64,000 bases of DNA, taken from assembly GCA_902462155.1 (NCBI GenBank), contig CABQAQ010000009.1, forward strand, positions 15,107 to 79,106. Reading direction: 5' to 3'. The position numbers and the translations under genes are program-made. Positions 26,578 to 34,288 of the stretch are shown here, piece after piece (position 1 is the first letter of the stretch; every line of letters begins with the position of its first letter). Source of the DNA: an uncultured bacterium. GTDB lineage: Bacteria; Cyanobacteriota; Vampirovibrionia; Gastranaerophilales; Gastranaerophilaceae. The notes beneath the pieces were generated by a model that was given only the letters and a program-made list of their open reading frames with translations, searched no databases and was not told the origin of the DNA.

Positions 26578-27539
26578 GACTTCACCTCCAAACTTAGTGA
26601 ATATCCACTACTTCTATCAAGAGTATGTGTTGCTTGAGTTATATGATATTTGCCTGAAAAATAACCGACATCTTTAACTTCAACATTGAGTCCAGCAATC
26701 AGATAAGGATTTCCCATCATATTTAGAGAACCTTCTATTGTATGATTGCCTTTTGCCAGTGCGGCTTTTGCTTTAACTAATGCTTATTGTTTATTTTCAA
26801 CTCTTTGGGATATTTTTAAAGTATCGCCTTTGACACATTTTGTATTTTTTGCCGTAGCTGTGATTATTTTTCCAGTCTTTGGATTGTGATAACTTACAGT
26901 AACAGCCTTGTAATAATGGCTCGTTTTTTCTCTAAAATTAATATTTGAGCAATCACTTCGGTTGATAATCTTAGCTGACTTTGCATTAATTAATTTTTGA
27001 GTTTTATAAAACACAAGTTGGGTATCTGTAATTTTGAAGATATAACCATATTGTTCTGCTAGAGTTTTTAAGAATTTCAAATCTCTTGTTTGATTTTGGG
27101 TTATTCTTTCAACTCTAATATCCTCAATTTCTCCAACAAGGGTAAAATTATGTTTTTTCGCTATTTCATTAGCAATTTGTTTTAAAGACTTATTTTTATA
27201 AGCAACAGAATTCTTTTGTCTTAACGATTTTGTAATTCCTGTTGTAATAGCTTTTACAGTTAAAGTATCAGGTGGGGTTTGAAATTCAACTTCATCTATT
27301 TCAAACAAACCACAATTTAATAGTTTTTCGCCAATATATCCTATATACAAGCGAAGTGAATCACCTTTTGAAGGAATCCAAGCACTTTGCCATAATTTTT
27401 CAGAATCTTCAAAAACAATTTCGATTTCATCACTCTGTCCATGTTCAAAATCAGTATAATTAATACTTAGAACATATTTAGAAATATCCTTTGTTATATC
27501 TTTTTTGTTGTATTCAAGTTTAAATATAGGTTGTAGCAT
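26571..27539 (-). pseudogene. Tail protein D (late control D), interrupted by an in-frame stop
   Basis: The first 251 codons (PIFKLEYNKKDITKD ... VKAITTGITKSLRQ ... NQTRDLKFLKTLAEQYGY) match P2 gpD/Mu gp44, the baseplate hub. TAA at 26786-26784 interrupts the frame, but the same frame continues without another stop for about 70 codons (ALVKAKAALAKGN ... GNPYLIAGLNVEV ... THTLDRSSGYSLSLEV), which is the proper gpD C-terminus. A single nonsense change therefore inactivates an otherwise full 322-codon gene. Confidence 0.85.
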
Positions 27540-27673
27540 TATTTAATCTTTCTATTAAATAAAAATTAACAATTGCATCTAGTTATCTTGAAAAAGTTGC
27601 AAAATCATATTAAAGTATTTGTATAAAGTACGAAAAGCTTTATACTACTGAATATACAAAAGGAGCCTCAATA
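27540..27673 (+). promoter_or_regulatory. Operator-like inverted repeat upstream of the 27674 gene
   Basis: GTATAAAG (27621-27628) and CTTTATAC (27638-27645) form an 8+8 inverted repeat with a 9 bp spacer just ahead of the gene. It resembles an autoregulatory antitoxin operator. The rest of this gap holds nothing else recognisable. Confidence 0.55.
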
Positions 27674-27925
27674 ATGACTAAATCTAAAGTTATTACAAAT
27701 GAAGATTTAATTAAAGCATTACCACAAGATAGACAAGCTCGCATTAACGCGGAAGTCGAAAAAAACATTGCAAAATGGGGTGGAGCCAGAGCAAATAGTG
27801 GCAGAAAAGCTGTTGTATCTGGTAAAATTCTTAAATATACAAAAAGACTTACAGAACAAGAAGCAAAATTCATTGATTATGCACGAAAGCATAATATTGA
27901 TTATAACGACTTGATGCAAGGTTAA
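27674..27925 (+). CDS. Small antitoxin-like DNA-binding protein
   Basis: 83 residues, RBS AAGGAG. The N-terminus is helical; the middle NSGRKAVVSGK is a flexible basic segment; the C-terminus KRLTEQEAKFIDYARKHNI looks like a ribbon-helix-helix or coil. No toxin gene is adjacent. With the inverted repeat upstream it resembles an orphan antitoxin or small repressor inserted between tail genes X and D. Confidence 0.6.
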   Translation: MTKSKVITNEDLIKALPQDRQARINAEVEKNIAKWGGARANSGRKAVVSGKILKYTKRLTEQEAKFIDYARKHNIDYNDLMQG

Positions 27926-27938
27926 ATTTTATTTAATT

Positions 27939-27990
27939 GTTAATGTGCAATTGATATAAGAGAACTTTTATTATTTAATTCAGTTGTCTT
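27939..27990. repeat. Partial copy of the island repeat (copy 1 of 3)
   Basis: TAATGTGCAATT followed by ACTTTTATTATTTAATTCAGT matches the 5' part of the copies at 28834 and 29349. It follows the stop of the small antitoxin-like gene. Confidence 0.6.
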
Positions 27991-28052
27991 TTAATAATTC
28001 TAAATTCATATCTTAAAAATGATTGTTGAAGCCTTAATAAAGGAGAGATATA

Positions 28053-28291
28053 ATGACTAAAAATCTTGAATATTATTTAAATTTACCTTGGTCTTATTGT
28101 TTTGAGTGGAGTGATGAAGAAGAATGTTACATCGCCTCTATTCAAGAATTAAAAGGTTGTATGTCTCATGGTGATTCCATATTAGAAGCTACTGAAATGA
28201 TACAAGATGCTTTAAAATCATATTTAACTTGTGCATTACACATAATGAAGTTATACCGGAGCCTTTAAAACCTATTGAGCAAACTCTATAA
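28053..28291 (+). pseudogene. HicB-type antitoxin, frameshifted near the end
   Basis: RBS AAGGAGAG. LEYYLNLPWSYCFEWSDEEECYIASIQELKGCMSHGD is the HicB RNase H-like fold. After SYLTCAL the frame runs off to a stop at 28268, while the expected ending NEVIPEPLKP is present in another frame up to TAA at 28291; the shift lies in a CACA doublet near 28238. No hicA toxin gene is beside it. Confidence 0.75.
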
Positions 28292-28322
28292 TCTTTCTTA
28301 CTTGATGGTTGAAATATTATAA

Positions 28323-28448
28323 CCAATTAGTTATAATGCAATTTATATTATTCTTAACCATTTTATGAAAGCGACAAAGAAAACTCCCAAAAGAGAAATA
28401 GAAAAAGCAAATAAATTAAAGCAAGATTATAACGAAAGGTTCAACTGA
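28323..28448 (+). pseudogene. HigB/Gp49-type toxin, C-terminal remnant
   Basis: An open frame without its 5' part reads IILNHFMKATKKTPKREIEKA..., the typical C-terminal end of HigB/RelE phage Gp49-like toxins. An upstream stop at 28320 and the missing catalytic part show it is a remnant. The antitoxin gene follows after one base. Confidence 0.7.
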
Positions 28449-28449
28449 T

Positions 28450-28740
28450 ATGAAAGATAATAAAGTAAAACATAGTGCTAATTGGTCAGATTTCAAACAA
28501 TCATTAGGTTTGTCTCAAGACGAAATTGCAGAAATTGATCTAAAAGTAGAACTAATGGGAAAACTTTTACAAATTAGAAAAGAATTAGGTTTAACCCAAG
28601 CAGAGTTTGCTGAACGTTGTCATATAAAGCAAGAATATCTTGCTAGAATTGAACGATCTAAATCTGCACCACAAATTGATACTTTATTAAAAATACTGGT
28701 ACCATTTGGTTACAAGTTAGATATTGTACCTTTGCATTAA
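28450..28740 (+). CDS. HigA-type XRE antitoxin (toxin partner decayed)
   Basis: 96 residues. A helical N-terminus (1-40) precedes a Cro/C1 helix-turn-helix: LLQIRKELGLTQAEFAERCHIKQEYLARIERSKSAPQIDTLLKIL. This is the antitoxin of higB-higA type modules, which binds the toxin and represses the operon. The upstream toxin remnant suggests the toxin was lost while the antitoxin remained intact, as is common for modules that can protect against related toxins. Confidence 0.82.
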   Translation: MKDNKVKHSANWSDFKQSLGLSQDEIAEIDLKVELMGKLLQIRKELGLTQAEFAERCHIKQEYLARIERSKSAPQIDTLLKILVPFGYKLDIVPLH

Positions 28741-28833
28741 TTATTCTAAACTAAGCCCTCTATCTAACCTTATTTCAGCAAAATAAATCTGTGCTAGGTG
28801 GCTTTTAACTTATTTTTCAGTCATTATTCATTT

Positions 28834-28938
28834 GTGAATGTACGAATCAGTTGATTTTCAATAATTTTTATTATTGAATTTAAACATCACCTAGGATTTT
28901 CTCACTGGACAAGTGCATAGATGCCTAGGTATTTGATT
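28834..28938. repeat. Island repeat copy 2 with CCTAGG inverted arms
   Basis: The 54-bp core (28885-28938) is nearly identical to 29397-29451. Inside each core ACCTAGG and CCTAGGT form a 7-bp inverted repeat around about 29 bases. The A/T-rich 50 bp before it is related too (AATGTACGAATCAGTTGATTTT). Confidence 0.8.
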
Positions 28939-29041
28939 GCCTTCTCCAAAGAAAAAATTATAATGCTTTATCTCAAAGCAAAATTGCAATTAAATAACTA
29001 CTGAAATACTTAATTTTGGTAAATATAATGCTTATTTAGGG

Positions 29042-29190
29042 TTGACAAAAATGGGGTTGTAGTAAATAATAAAAATATAGAGGACTTGAGTATAGCAGTC
29101 CTAATACTATACTCAATCCACCGTTCTCTATAAAGCAGTTAAAGAACTTAAAAATAGTAGCAGTCCTATTGCTACTATTTTTATTATGGT
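29042..29190 (+). ncRNA. Candidate small RNA with two hairpins sharing one loop sequence
   Basis: TTGACA (29042-29047), 17 bp, AATAAT (29065-29070) makes a promoter. The predicted transcript from about 29077 has hairpin 1 (10 bp, 29086-29095 with 29107-29116) and hairpin 2 (13 bp, 29150-29162 with 29170-29182), which ends in a T run and acts as terminator. AGCAGTCCTA occurs in both loop regions (29094, 29159), and AGGACT at 29081 is complementary to AGTCCT. No ORF of note lies within. The rest of the 709 bp gap (28741-29449) holds the flanking repeats and no gene. Confidence 0.55.
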
Positions 29191-29348
29191 CTTCACGCTC
29201 ATAGCTGCGCCCTCCTTTCTAGTCTAACTTCCACCAAATTGTCTGTGCTAGTGGAGGGTTTTACGATGTTGTCCCCTTAATATTTTAATGTGCAATAGTT
29301 CTCATTATATCAGAAAATAAGGACTTATTCAGTAATTATTTAATTTTC

Positions 29349-29451
29349 AATGTACCAATTAGTTGATTTTATAAAACTTTTATTATTTAATTCAGTCATC
29401 ACCTAGGATTTTCTCACTGCACCAAGCGCATAGATGCCTAGGTATTTGATT
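29349..29451. repeat. Island repeat copy 3 with CCTAGG inverted arms
   Basis: Core 29397-29451 differs from copy 2 at only a few positions; the preceding A/T-rich part shares ACTTTTATTATTTAATTCAGT with copy 1. Its right end touches the stop codon of tail gene X, so the duplication marks the edge of the inserted toxin-antitoxin/RNA segment. Confidence 0.8.
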
Positions 29452-29665
29452 ATTTCTTCCAAGGTGGTGTTGTGAAACTAATAGTTTCTTTTTCTTCTAT
29501 TGCAGGAATTTTTAATTTAACTCCTGATGCTAAAATCGGAGTGATTGCAACTTCCGGATTGGCTTGGATAATAATTTCATATTTTGTTGGATCGTTGTAA
29601 AACTTATATGCAATCAAATCCCATCTATCGTTATCTTTAGTTACATAACTGTAAAATTCGGTCAT
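29450..29665 (-). CDS. Phage tail protein X (LysM-like)
   Basis: 71 residues. YVTKDNDRWDLIAYKFYNDPTKYEIIIQANP is the P2 gpX/LysM-like fold. It overlaps U by 4 bases. In intact phages D follows directly; here 1.9 kb of plus-strand genes and repeats separate X from D. Confidence 0.85.
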   Translation of the reverse strand: MTEFYSYVTKDNDRWDLIAYKFYNDPTKYEIIIQANPEVAITPILASGVKLKIPAIEEKETISFTTPPWKK

Positions 29666-30081
29666 TTAGTCTTTAGACCTCCTTCTGATTCTTTTTGTTC
29701 AGGGGTTTTTCCGTCATATTCAATTAATTTTATTTCGACTTGAATGTATAAAACATCTCCCTCGTTTGTTGTTTGTTCTGTTGCTGAATCAATACTGCTA
29801 ATTACAAATACTCCGAGATATTCTCCATTTCCTTTTATAAACTGTAAAGGAGTGCCTAGCTCTGCAACATCTTTTAATTTTTCTAATTCCTCACTTGGGG
29901 TACAAAATGAAGAATGGAAATTTAACTTGAGGTCAATATTTTTGAGGTTTTCACCTAAAAACTGCAATATTGTTTTTTTATTTATTCTTTCATGTTGAGC
30001 ATAGTTATATGAGGAATTTTCTTTAATTCCACTAAAATATGTTATTAATTCAAATTGTATGTCTCCTAATTGTGCAAACAT
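29662..30081 (-). CDS. Phage tail protein U
   Basis: 139 residues: MFAQLGDIQFELITYFSG at the start and KLKDVAELGTPLQFIKGNGEYLGVFVISSI in the middle match the P2 gpU family (tail terminator/baseplate region). It sits between the tape measure and X, the P2 order. It appears intact. Confidence 0.85.
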   Translation of the reverse strand: MFAQLGDIQFELITYFSGIKENSSYNYAQHERINKKTILQFLGENLKNIDLKLNFHSSFCTPSEELEKLKDVAELGTPLQFIKGNGEYLGVFVISSIDSATEQTTNEGDVLYIQVEIKLIEYDGKTPEQKESEGGLKTK

Positions 30082-30090
30082 TTTGTATTC

Positions 30091-32469
30091 CTAATATGCA
30101 AGTCTTAACTGTCTTTCGTTTTCTCGTTTGATTATTGAAATGATTTCTTCTTTATGAGCTTTCAACATTTGTGCAAAATCATCTATGGACTTATTACTGC
30201 CACCATTTATAGTTATTGTTGGATTGTAATTAACTACCGTTGAACCACTTAAAAATCCACCTCTCAAATTCGGTTTCAATCCGTATGAATTAATATTTAA
30301 AGCATTACTGATAGCAGTAGATATTGGTTTTGGTTTTATTGCCGTTGCAATAGTTTCAGAGATTTTAATTTTATGCAAATCTTTCAAAGGACCAGTTTTA
30401 GCAGGAGAATGTGGTAAATGGTCTCTAATAGTTTGAGTAACTTTTTTAATTGCTTCTGTTACTTTATGTACACCTGATAAAATACCTTGAGCAATCATAA
30501 CAGGGATTTTTATTCCACATTCGACAATTTTTGCAATAAATTTTGTCACTATAACTATTATGTTTGCTAATGCTCGACCGAATTTTACACCCATATTTTC
30601 AGCAGCTCCACCAATATCATCAACAGGTTTTATTATTGGACTTAAAGCTGTGCCTAATTGTTTGAATACTGGCATTAAAGGTTGCAAACCCTCTTTTAAT
30701 CCTTGCCACATACCTTTAAAAAATGCTGTAATTGGTTTCCAATATTTATAAATTACAAGAGCAACAGCTCCGATTGCTAATGCTATCCAACCGATTGGAG
30801 ATGTTAGCAAGGTTATTGAAAATGCTCTGAATGAAACAATCGCTTTTGTTATCTTACTTGGCAAACCTAAAAAAGCTGTTTTTAATCCGTTCAATCCTGC
30901 CATAATATTGGTTGGAATTGCTTTTATGGAAGTTACTGTCCAATCTTTTAGTGCGATTGATGATTTTGCAATATTACTTGGAAGATTTTTAAAAGTATTT
31001 ACAATACCTGCTCTTAAATTATTATCGAGTCTTCTTATGTCTGCAAAAACTCCGTTTTTAATTGAGAAAGCTGAAGCTAGACCTAATTTATCACCACTCT
31101 GTTTGATTTTATAACCGAATGTCAAATTATGAGCAGTTGTATTCAAACCCATTGATTCTAATATTCTTGCTGAATTTTGAACCAATACAGGAGATAATTC
31201 TCTGGCTTTTGAAAGAAAATTCCCATAAAAACGGAGTAATTTACTTCCCATCAAACAAGCAATACCAAAACTTGTCGCAAGTCCGCCAAGTCCTGCGATA
31301 GAGATTGCGATAAAACTTTTCATTTGAGGAGACATTTTATCAAACATATTTAGGGATAATTGTCCAAAGTCTAATATTTTACCAAAAGCAGGTGCGAGAG
31401 CTTCACCTAATTGAATACCGATAACTTGAGACATATTTTTCATTCTTTGCATGATAGCGTGTTCGGTATTGTATTGTTTTTGATAACCTTCATCAATTAA
31501 AGAAACTCCATATCTCATAGAATTTAAAGTTTCAACGTATGTTTTATTTTGTTTTGTAGTTAAACCTAAAACTGCGTTGTACGCCATAGTTGAACCGAAT
31601 AAACTCAAAATAGCAGATTCATTTCCATCAACACAATCAGTTATAGCTTTAAATGCGTTTACCATACCACCTGATTTTTGGATTAATTCTTTAAAAGATT
31701 TAACACCAAGGGCATTAAAGACTTTCTTAGAATCGTCTGTTTCTCTGAGCATACCTGCGATTGCGGCTTTTAATTGGTGATGAGCTTGTGCTGCAGGTTG
31801 TCCTGTTGTTGTTAATGCTGCAACTGCCGCTAAATAATCATCCAATTTAATATTAGATGCCGCAACCGTTCCTACTACCGAACCAAAACCCTGAGCGATT
31901 CCTGAAATTGTTGTTTTACCATATTTAACGGTTTTAAAAATTGTGTCATATACTCGGCTTGCTTCTTCACCTTTTAAACTAAATGCATTTAATGATGAAG
32001 TTACCAAGTTAACAGCTTCAGATGTTGAACCCAAACCTGTTAAGCCAAGTTGAGCAGAACGTTCCAAAACTTCAAATTGCATATTTGCACTAATGCCGGC
32101 AGAACGGATATCGTAAAGGGCTGAGGTTAAACCATCAAGTGCAACAGGAGTTCTTTTTGCAATTTGTAAAACTTCTTCTTTCATAGCATCAAAATTTTCC
32201 ACATTTGTATCAATCAAAGTCGCAACATTTGTCATACCTGCACTAAAATCTCCGGCAAGTTTCAAGTTAGCAGCACCGATTGCTGTTAAGCTACCACCAA
32301 CAATAGTTGCAACTTTTCCGATACTTTCTAAATTAGATGAAAGAGATTGGATTTTATTTTGCATTTTATCAAATTCAGCATTTGAGCTATGCACCGCATC
32401 ACGAAGAACCTTTGACATTTTGTCAAAAGCAACCAAAGTTAAAGATATTTTCATCTCATTTTCTAACAT
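30091..32469 (-). CDS. Phage tail tape measure protein
   Basis: 792 residues, close to P2 gpT (815). N-terminal helical region; TP901-type core (about 50-330) with KLAGDFSAGMTNVATLID and DIRSAGISANMQFEVLERSAQLG; hydrophobic patches at about 390-410 and 560-580 (SPIGWIALAIGAVALVIY). It sets tail length and is carried to the host membrane. The ATG overlaps the stop of the frameshifted E+E' reading frame. No inactivating change was seen. Confidence 0.92.
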   Translation of the reverse strand: MLENEMKISLTLVAFDKMSKVLRDAVHSSNAEFDKMQNKIQSLSSNLESIGKVATIVGGSLTAIGAANLKLAGDFSAGMTNVATLIDTNVENFDAMKEEVLQIAKRTPVALDGLTSALYDIRSAGISANMQFEVLERSAQLGLTGLGSTSEAVNLVTSSLNAFSLKGEEASRVYDTIFKTVKYGKTTISGIAQGFGSVVGTVAASNIKLDDYLAAVAALTTTGQPAAQAHHQLKAAIAGMLRETDDSKKVFNALGVKSFKELIQKSGGMVNAFKAITDCVDGNESAILSLFGSTMAYNAVLGLTTKQNKTYVETLNSMRYGVSLIDEGYQKQYNTEHAIMQRMKNMSQVIGIQLGEALAPAFGKILDFGQLSLNMFDKMSPQMKSFIAISIAGLGGLATSFGIACLMGSKLLRFYGNFLSKARELSPVLVQNSARILESMGLNTTAHNLTFGYKIKQSGDKLGLASAFSIKNGVFADIRRLDNNLRAGIVNTFKNLPSNIAKSSIALKDWTVTSIKAIPTNIMAGLNGLKTAFLGLPSKITKAIVSFRAFSITLLTSPIGWIALAIGAVALVIYKYWKPITAFFKGMWQGLKEGLQPLMPVFKQLGTALSPIIKPVDDIGGAAENMGVKFGRALANIIVIVTKFIAKIVECGIKIPVMIAQGILSGVHKVTEAIKKVTQTIRDHLPHSPAKTGPLKDLHKIKISETIATAIKPKPISTAISNALNINSYGLKPNLRGGFLSGSTVVNYNPTITINGGSNKSIDDFAQMLKAHKEEIISIIKRENERQLRLAY

Positions 32470-32854
32470 TGATTTTCCAATTCCTCGATTTTGCTACAGT
32501 ATTTATTTGAATAATTTATTGCCTGAAAAACCCAATACTCCAAATCATCAAGTTGCATATTGCAAATATCCGAATAACTCCAACCTGTTATTTTAGATAA
32601 ATGAATTATGCACTCGCTTTCAATTGCAACTTTCCCCCAATAGCTTCTTGGAGTTGAATAACATCTGTAATAGGAAGTTCAAGGATATCTTCATAAACCA
32701 AATAATTTCCATCAATTTCAGTTAGTTCAGCAATCAATGCGTATGGAATTTCATCAGAAGATTTTGCTTTCTTTTGAGCATTTAATAAATCTCTACCTTT
32801 GCCGTATTTTATAACAGCAATTTTCCCATCTGATAATGTAATTTCTTTTGTCAT
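32463..32854 (-). CDS. Tail assembly chaperone E+E' made by programmed -1 frameshift
   Basis: Gene E (stop at 32606) contains the heptamer G GGA AAG in the zero frame (minus strand of 32630-32636), the same slippery site as the lambda G/GT chaperone. A -1 shift there enters an open frame that runs through ITGWSYSDICNMQLDDLEYWV, a P2 GpE'-like segment, and ends at 32463 just inside the tape-measure start. Location, direction and product match the conserved tail-chaperone frameshift of long-tailed phages. Confidence 0.8.
32606..32854 (-). CDS. Tail assembly chaperone E (gp41-like), unshifted product
   Basis: 82 residues from ATG 32854, which has AAAGGAGAG upstream (an upstream in-frame ATG at 32914 lacks an RBS). 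EITLSDGKIAVIKYGKGRDLLNAQ and YEDILELPITDVIQLQEAIGG match P2 gpE/Mu gp41. It coats the tape measure during assembly together with the frameshifted form. Confidence 0.85.
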   Translation of the reverse strand: MTKEITLSDGKIAVIKYGKGRDLLNAQKKAKSSDEIPYALIAELTEIDGNYLVYEDILELPITDVIQLQEAIGGKLQLKASA

Positions 32855-32921
32855 TTTTCTCTCCTTTAAAATTATGTTATTTAGTCTTGAATATTTGTCG
32901 CATATATGATACAATATTTAT

Positions 32922-33257
32922 ATGAGTCAATATAAAATATCGATGTATAAAACTGATAATGGTAAAGTTCCTTTTACTATTTGGTTAGAATCAATCAAAG
33001 ATCCAACAATGAAACGCCGAATAAGATTAAGAGTGGATAGGATGATTGATGGAAACTTCGGTGATACAAGAAATCTTGGAGATGACTTGTATGAATTAAG
33101 ACTCTTTTTCGGTCCCGGATATAGAATTTATTACACTATCGAAAATGATATTTTAGTAATATTATTCTCTGGTGGAGATAAATCTAGTCAGGAGGACGAT
33201 ATTAAAAAAGCCAAGTTATACTTAAATGATTACAAAGGAGGCAATAATGACAAATAA
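32922..33257 (+). CDS. HigB/RelE-type toxin of the HI1419 (Gp49-like) group
   Basis: 111 residues. FTIWLESIKDPTMKRRIRLRVDRMIDGNFGDTRNLGDDLYELRLFFGPGYRIYYT is the addiction-module killer fold; it probably cleaves mRNA on the ribosome. The antitoxin follows with an 11-base overlap. TTGAAT, 17 bp, then TACAAT (preceded by TG) end 6 bases before the ATG, so the message is predicted to be leaderless. The pair is inserted on the opposite strand between tail tube and E. Confidence 0.88.
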   Translation: MSQYKISMYKTDNGKVPFTIWLESIKDPTMKRRIRLRVDRMIDGNFGDTRNLGDDLYELRLFFGPGYRIYYTIENDILVILFSGGDKSSQEDDIKKAKLYLNDYKGGNNDK

Positions 33258-33576
33258 AAATCTTACTTCTTGGGATAATTATATGAATGAAACTTTGCAA
33301 GATGATTGTGAAGCTACTGCTTACCTTGAACTTGCAATAGAAGAATATCAAGAAGATGGCGATACCAAAGCCTTAATGAGAGCAATTCAAAGAGTTGCCG
33401 AAGCTAAAGGTGGTATTTCTAAATTAGCAGAAGAAACAAATTTAAACCGTCAAAATTTGTATAGAATTTTTGCTAATCAAACAAGTCCTCGTTTTGATAC
33501 TCTTACTAAAATTTTAAGAGCACTTGGTTATACATTTTCACTTAAGTCATTTAACACCTCACAATCTTGTGCTTAA
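33247..33576 (+). CDS. HI1420-type XRE antitoxin
   Basis: 109 residues from ATG 33247, chosen for its strong RBS AAAGGAGG. TAYLELAIEEYQEDGDTKALMRAIQRVAEAKGGISKLAEETNLNRQNLYRIFANQTSPRFDTLTKILRALGY is the typical addiction-module antidote: a helical toxin-binding part, then HTH. It is translationally coupled to the toxin. Both genes look intact, so this module could stabilise the decayed island. Confidence 0.88.
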   Translation: MTNKNLTSWDNYMNETLQDDCEATAYLELAIEEYQEDGDTKALMRAIQRVAEAKGGISKLAEETNLNRQNLYRIFANQTSPRFDTLTKILRALGYTFSLKSFNTSQSCA

Positions 33577-33582
33577 ACATTT

Positions 33583-34104
33583 CTAACCGCCAATATTTTT
33601 CTTGAATGTTGAAAGCATATCCACAAGATTAACTTTGTAGATATTTTGAAGAACATCAATTTCAAAAATTTCAACTTTATTTACAACCAATTTGGCATAA
33701 GTAACAGACATAGTTGTTTCATATTCAGCATTTTCGTGTGGTTTAATAGTTCCCAATGGGAATTCTTTAAACGTTCCGATTAAAATTGCTGTTGCCGGAA
33801 CTTCTTCAATTCTTCCGGTAGAATTATATGTTTCTAGTGAGGCTCTAACTTGAATCATTGTTGATGTAAAAGGATTCGCAGCAGCAAGCAAAACTTCAGG
33901 GTAAAGTGCATTCCATTTAATTTTGCTTTCTAATTTATCAATTCCTGAAAAGAATTCTGCACTTCCAACCATACCGAGTGCTTTGTGTTCTGCCATTTTG
34001 TGTTTAATTTGAGGAAGCTGAACTTCTTCTGCTCGGCCTAGCAAATTTACACCATTCATATACACATTCGCATTCGTTAATTTATTAATCTTAATTTTGC
34101 TCAT
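33583..34104 (-). CDS. Phage tail tube protein (FII-like)
   Basis: 173 residues with the P2 FII layout: KLTNANVYMNGVNLLGRAEEVQLPQI ... HKALGMVGSAEFFSGIDKLESKIKWN ... SVTYAKLVVNKVEIFEID. It forms the inner tube of a contractile tail. It overlaps the small Cys-rich gene by 14 bases. It appears intact. Confidence 0.88.
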   Translation of the reverse strand: MSKIKINKLTNANVYMNGVNLLGRAEEVQLPQIKHKMAEHKALGMVGSAEFFSGIDKLESKIKWNALYPEVLLAAANPFTSTMIQVRASLETYNSTGRIEEVPATAILIGTFKEFPLGTIKPHENAEYETTMSVTYAKLVVNKVEIFEIDVLQNIYKVNLVDMLSTFKKNIGG

Positions 34105-34288
34105 TTCGTTTTCCTTTTATATAAAGACCACATTCTCCAACACCGATAGTTGCATAATGCAGGATTACAATTTCTTGACTAAGAGCTTGAATCAAAGGAC
34201 ACTTCTTGCAATTTTTACAGGTATAACAAAGGTCATAATCTTCACAAGAAATAACAAAACTTCCTTTTTTATCAATATCAGCTCTCAT
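34091..34288 (-). CDS. Small Cys-rich protein between sheath and tube
   Basis: 65 residues. LCYTCKNCKKCPLI gives closely spaced cysteines that could bind zinc or a cluster; a further Cys lies upstream (ISCEDYD). It directly abuts the sheath stop and overlaps the tube gene, so it is read within the tail operon. I do not know a P2 or Mu counterpart at this place. Confidence 0.6.
   Translation of the reverse strand: MRADIDKKGSFVISCEDYDLCYTCKNCKKCPLIQALSQEIVILHYATIGVGECGLYIKGKRNEQN

Noticed and set aside
26784..26786. Possible recoding of TAA in gene D
   Set aside because: TAA ends many intact genes in the window and no suppressor context is visible; decay of the tail cluster explains it better.
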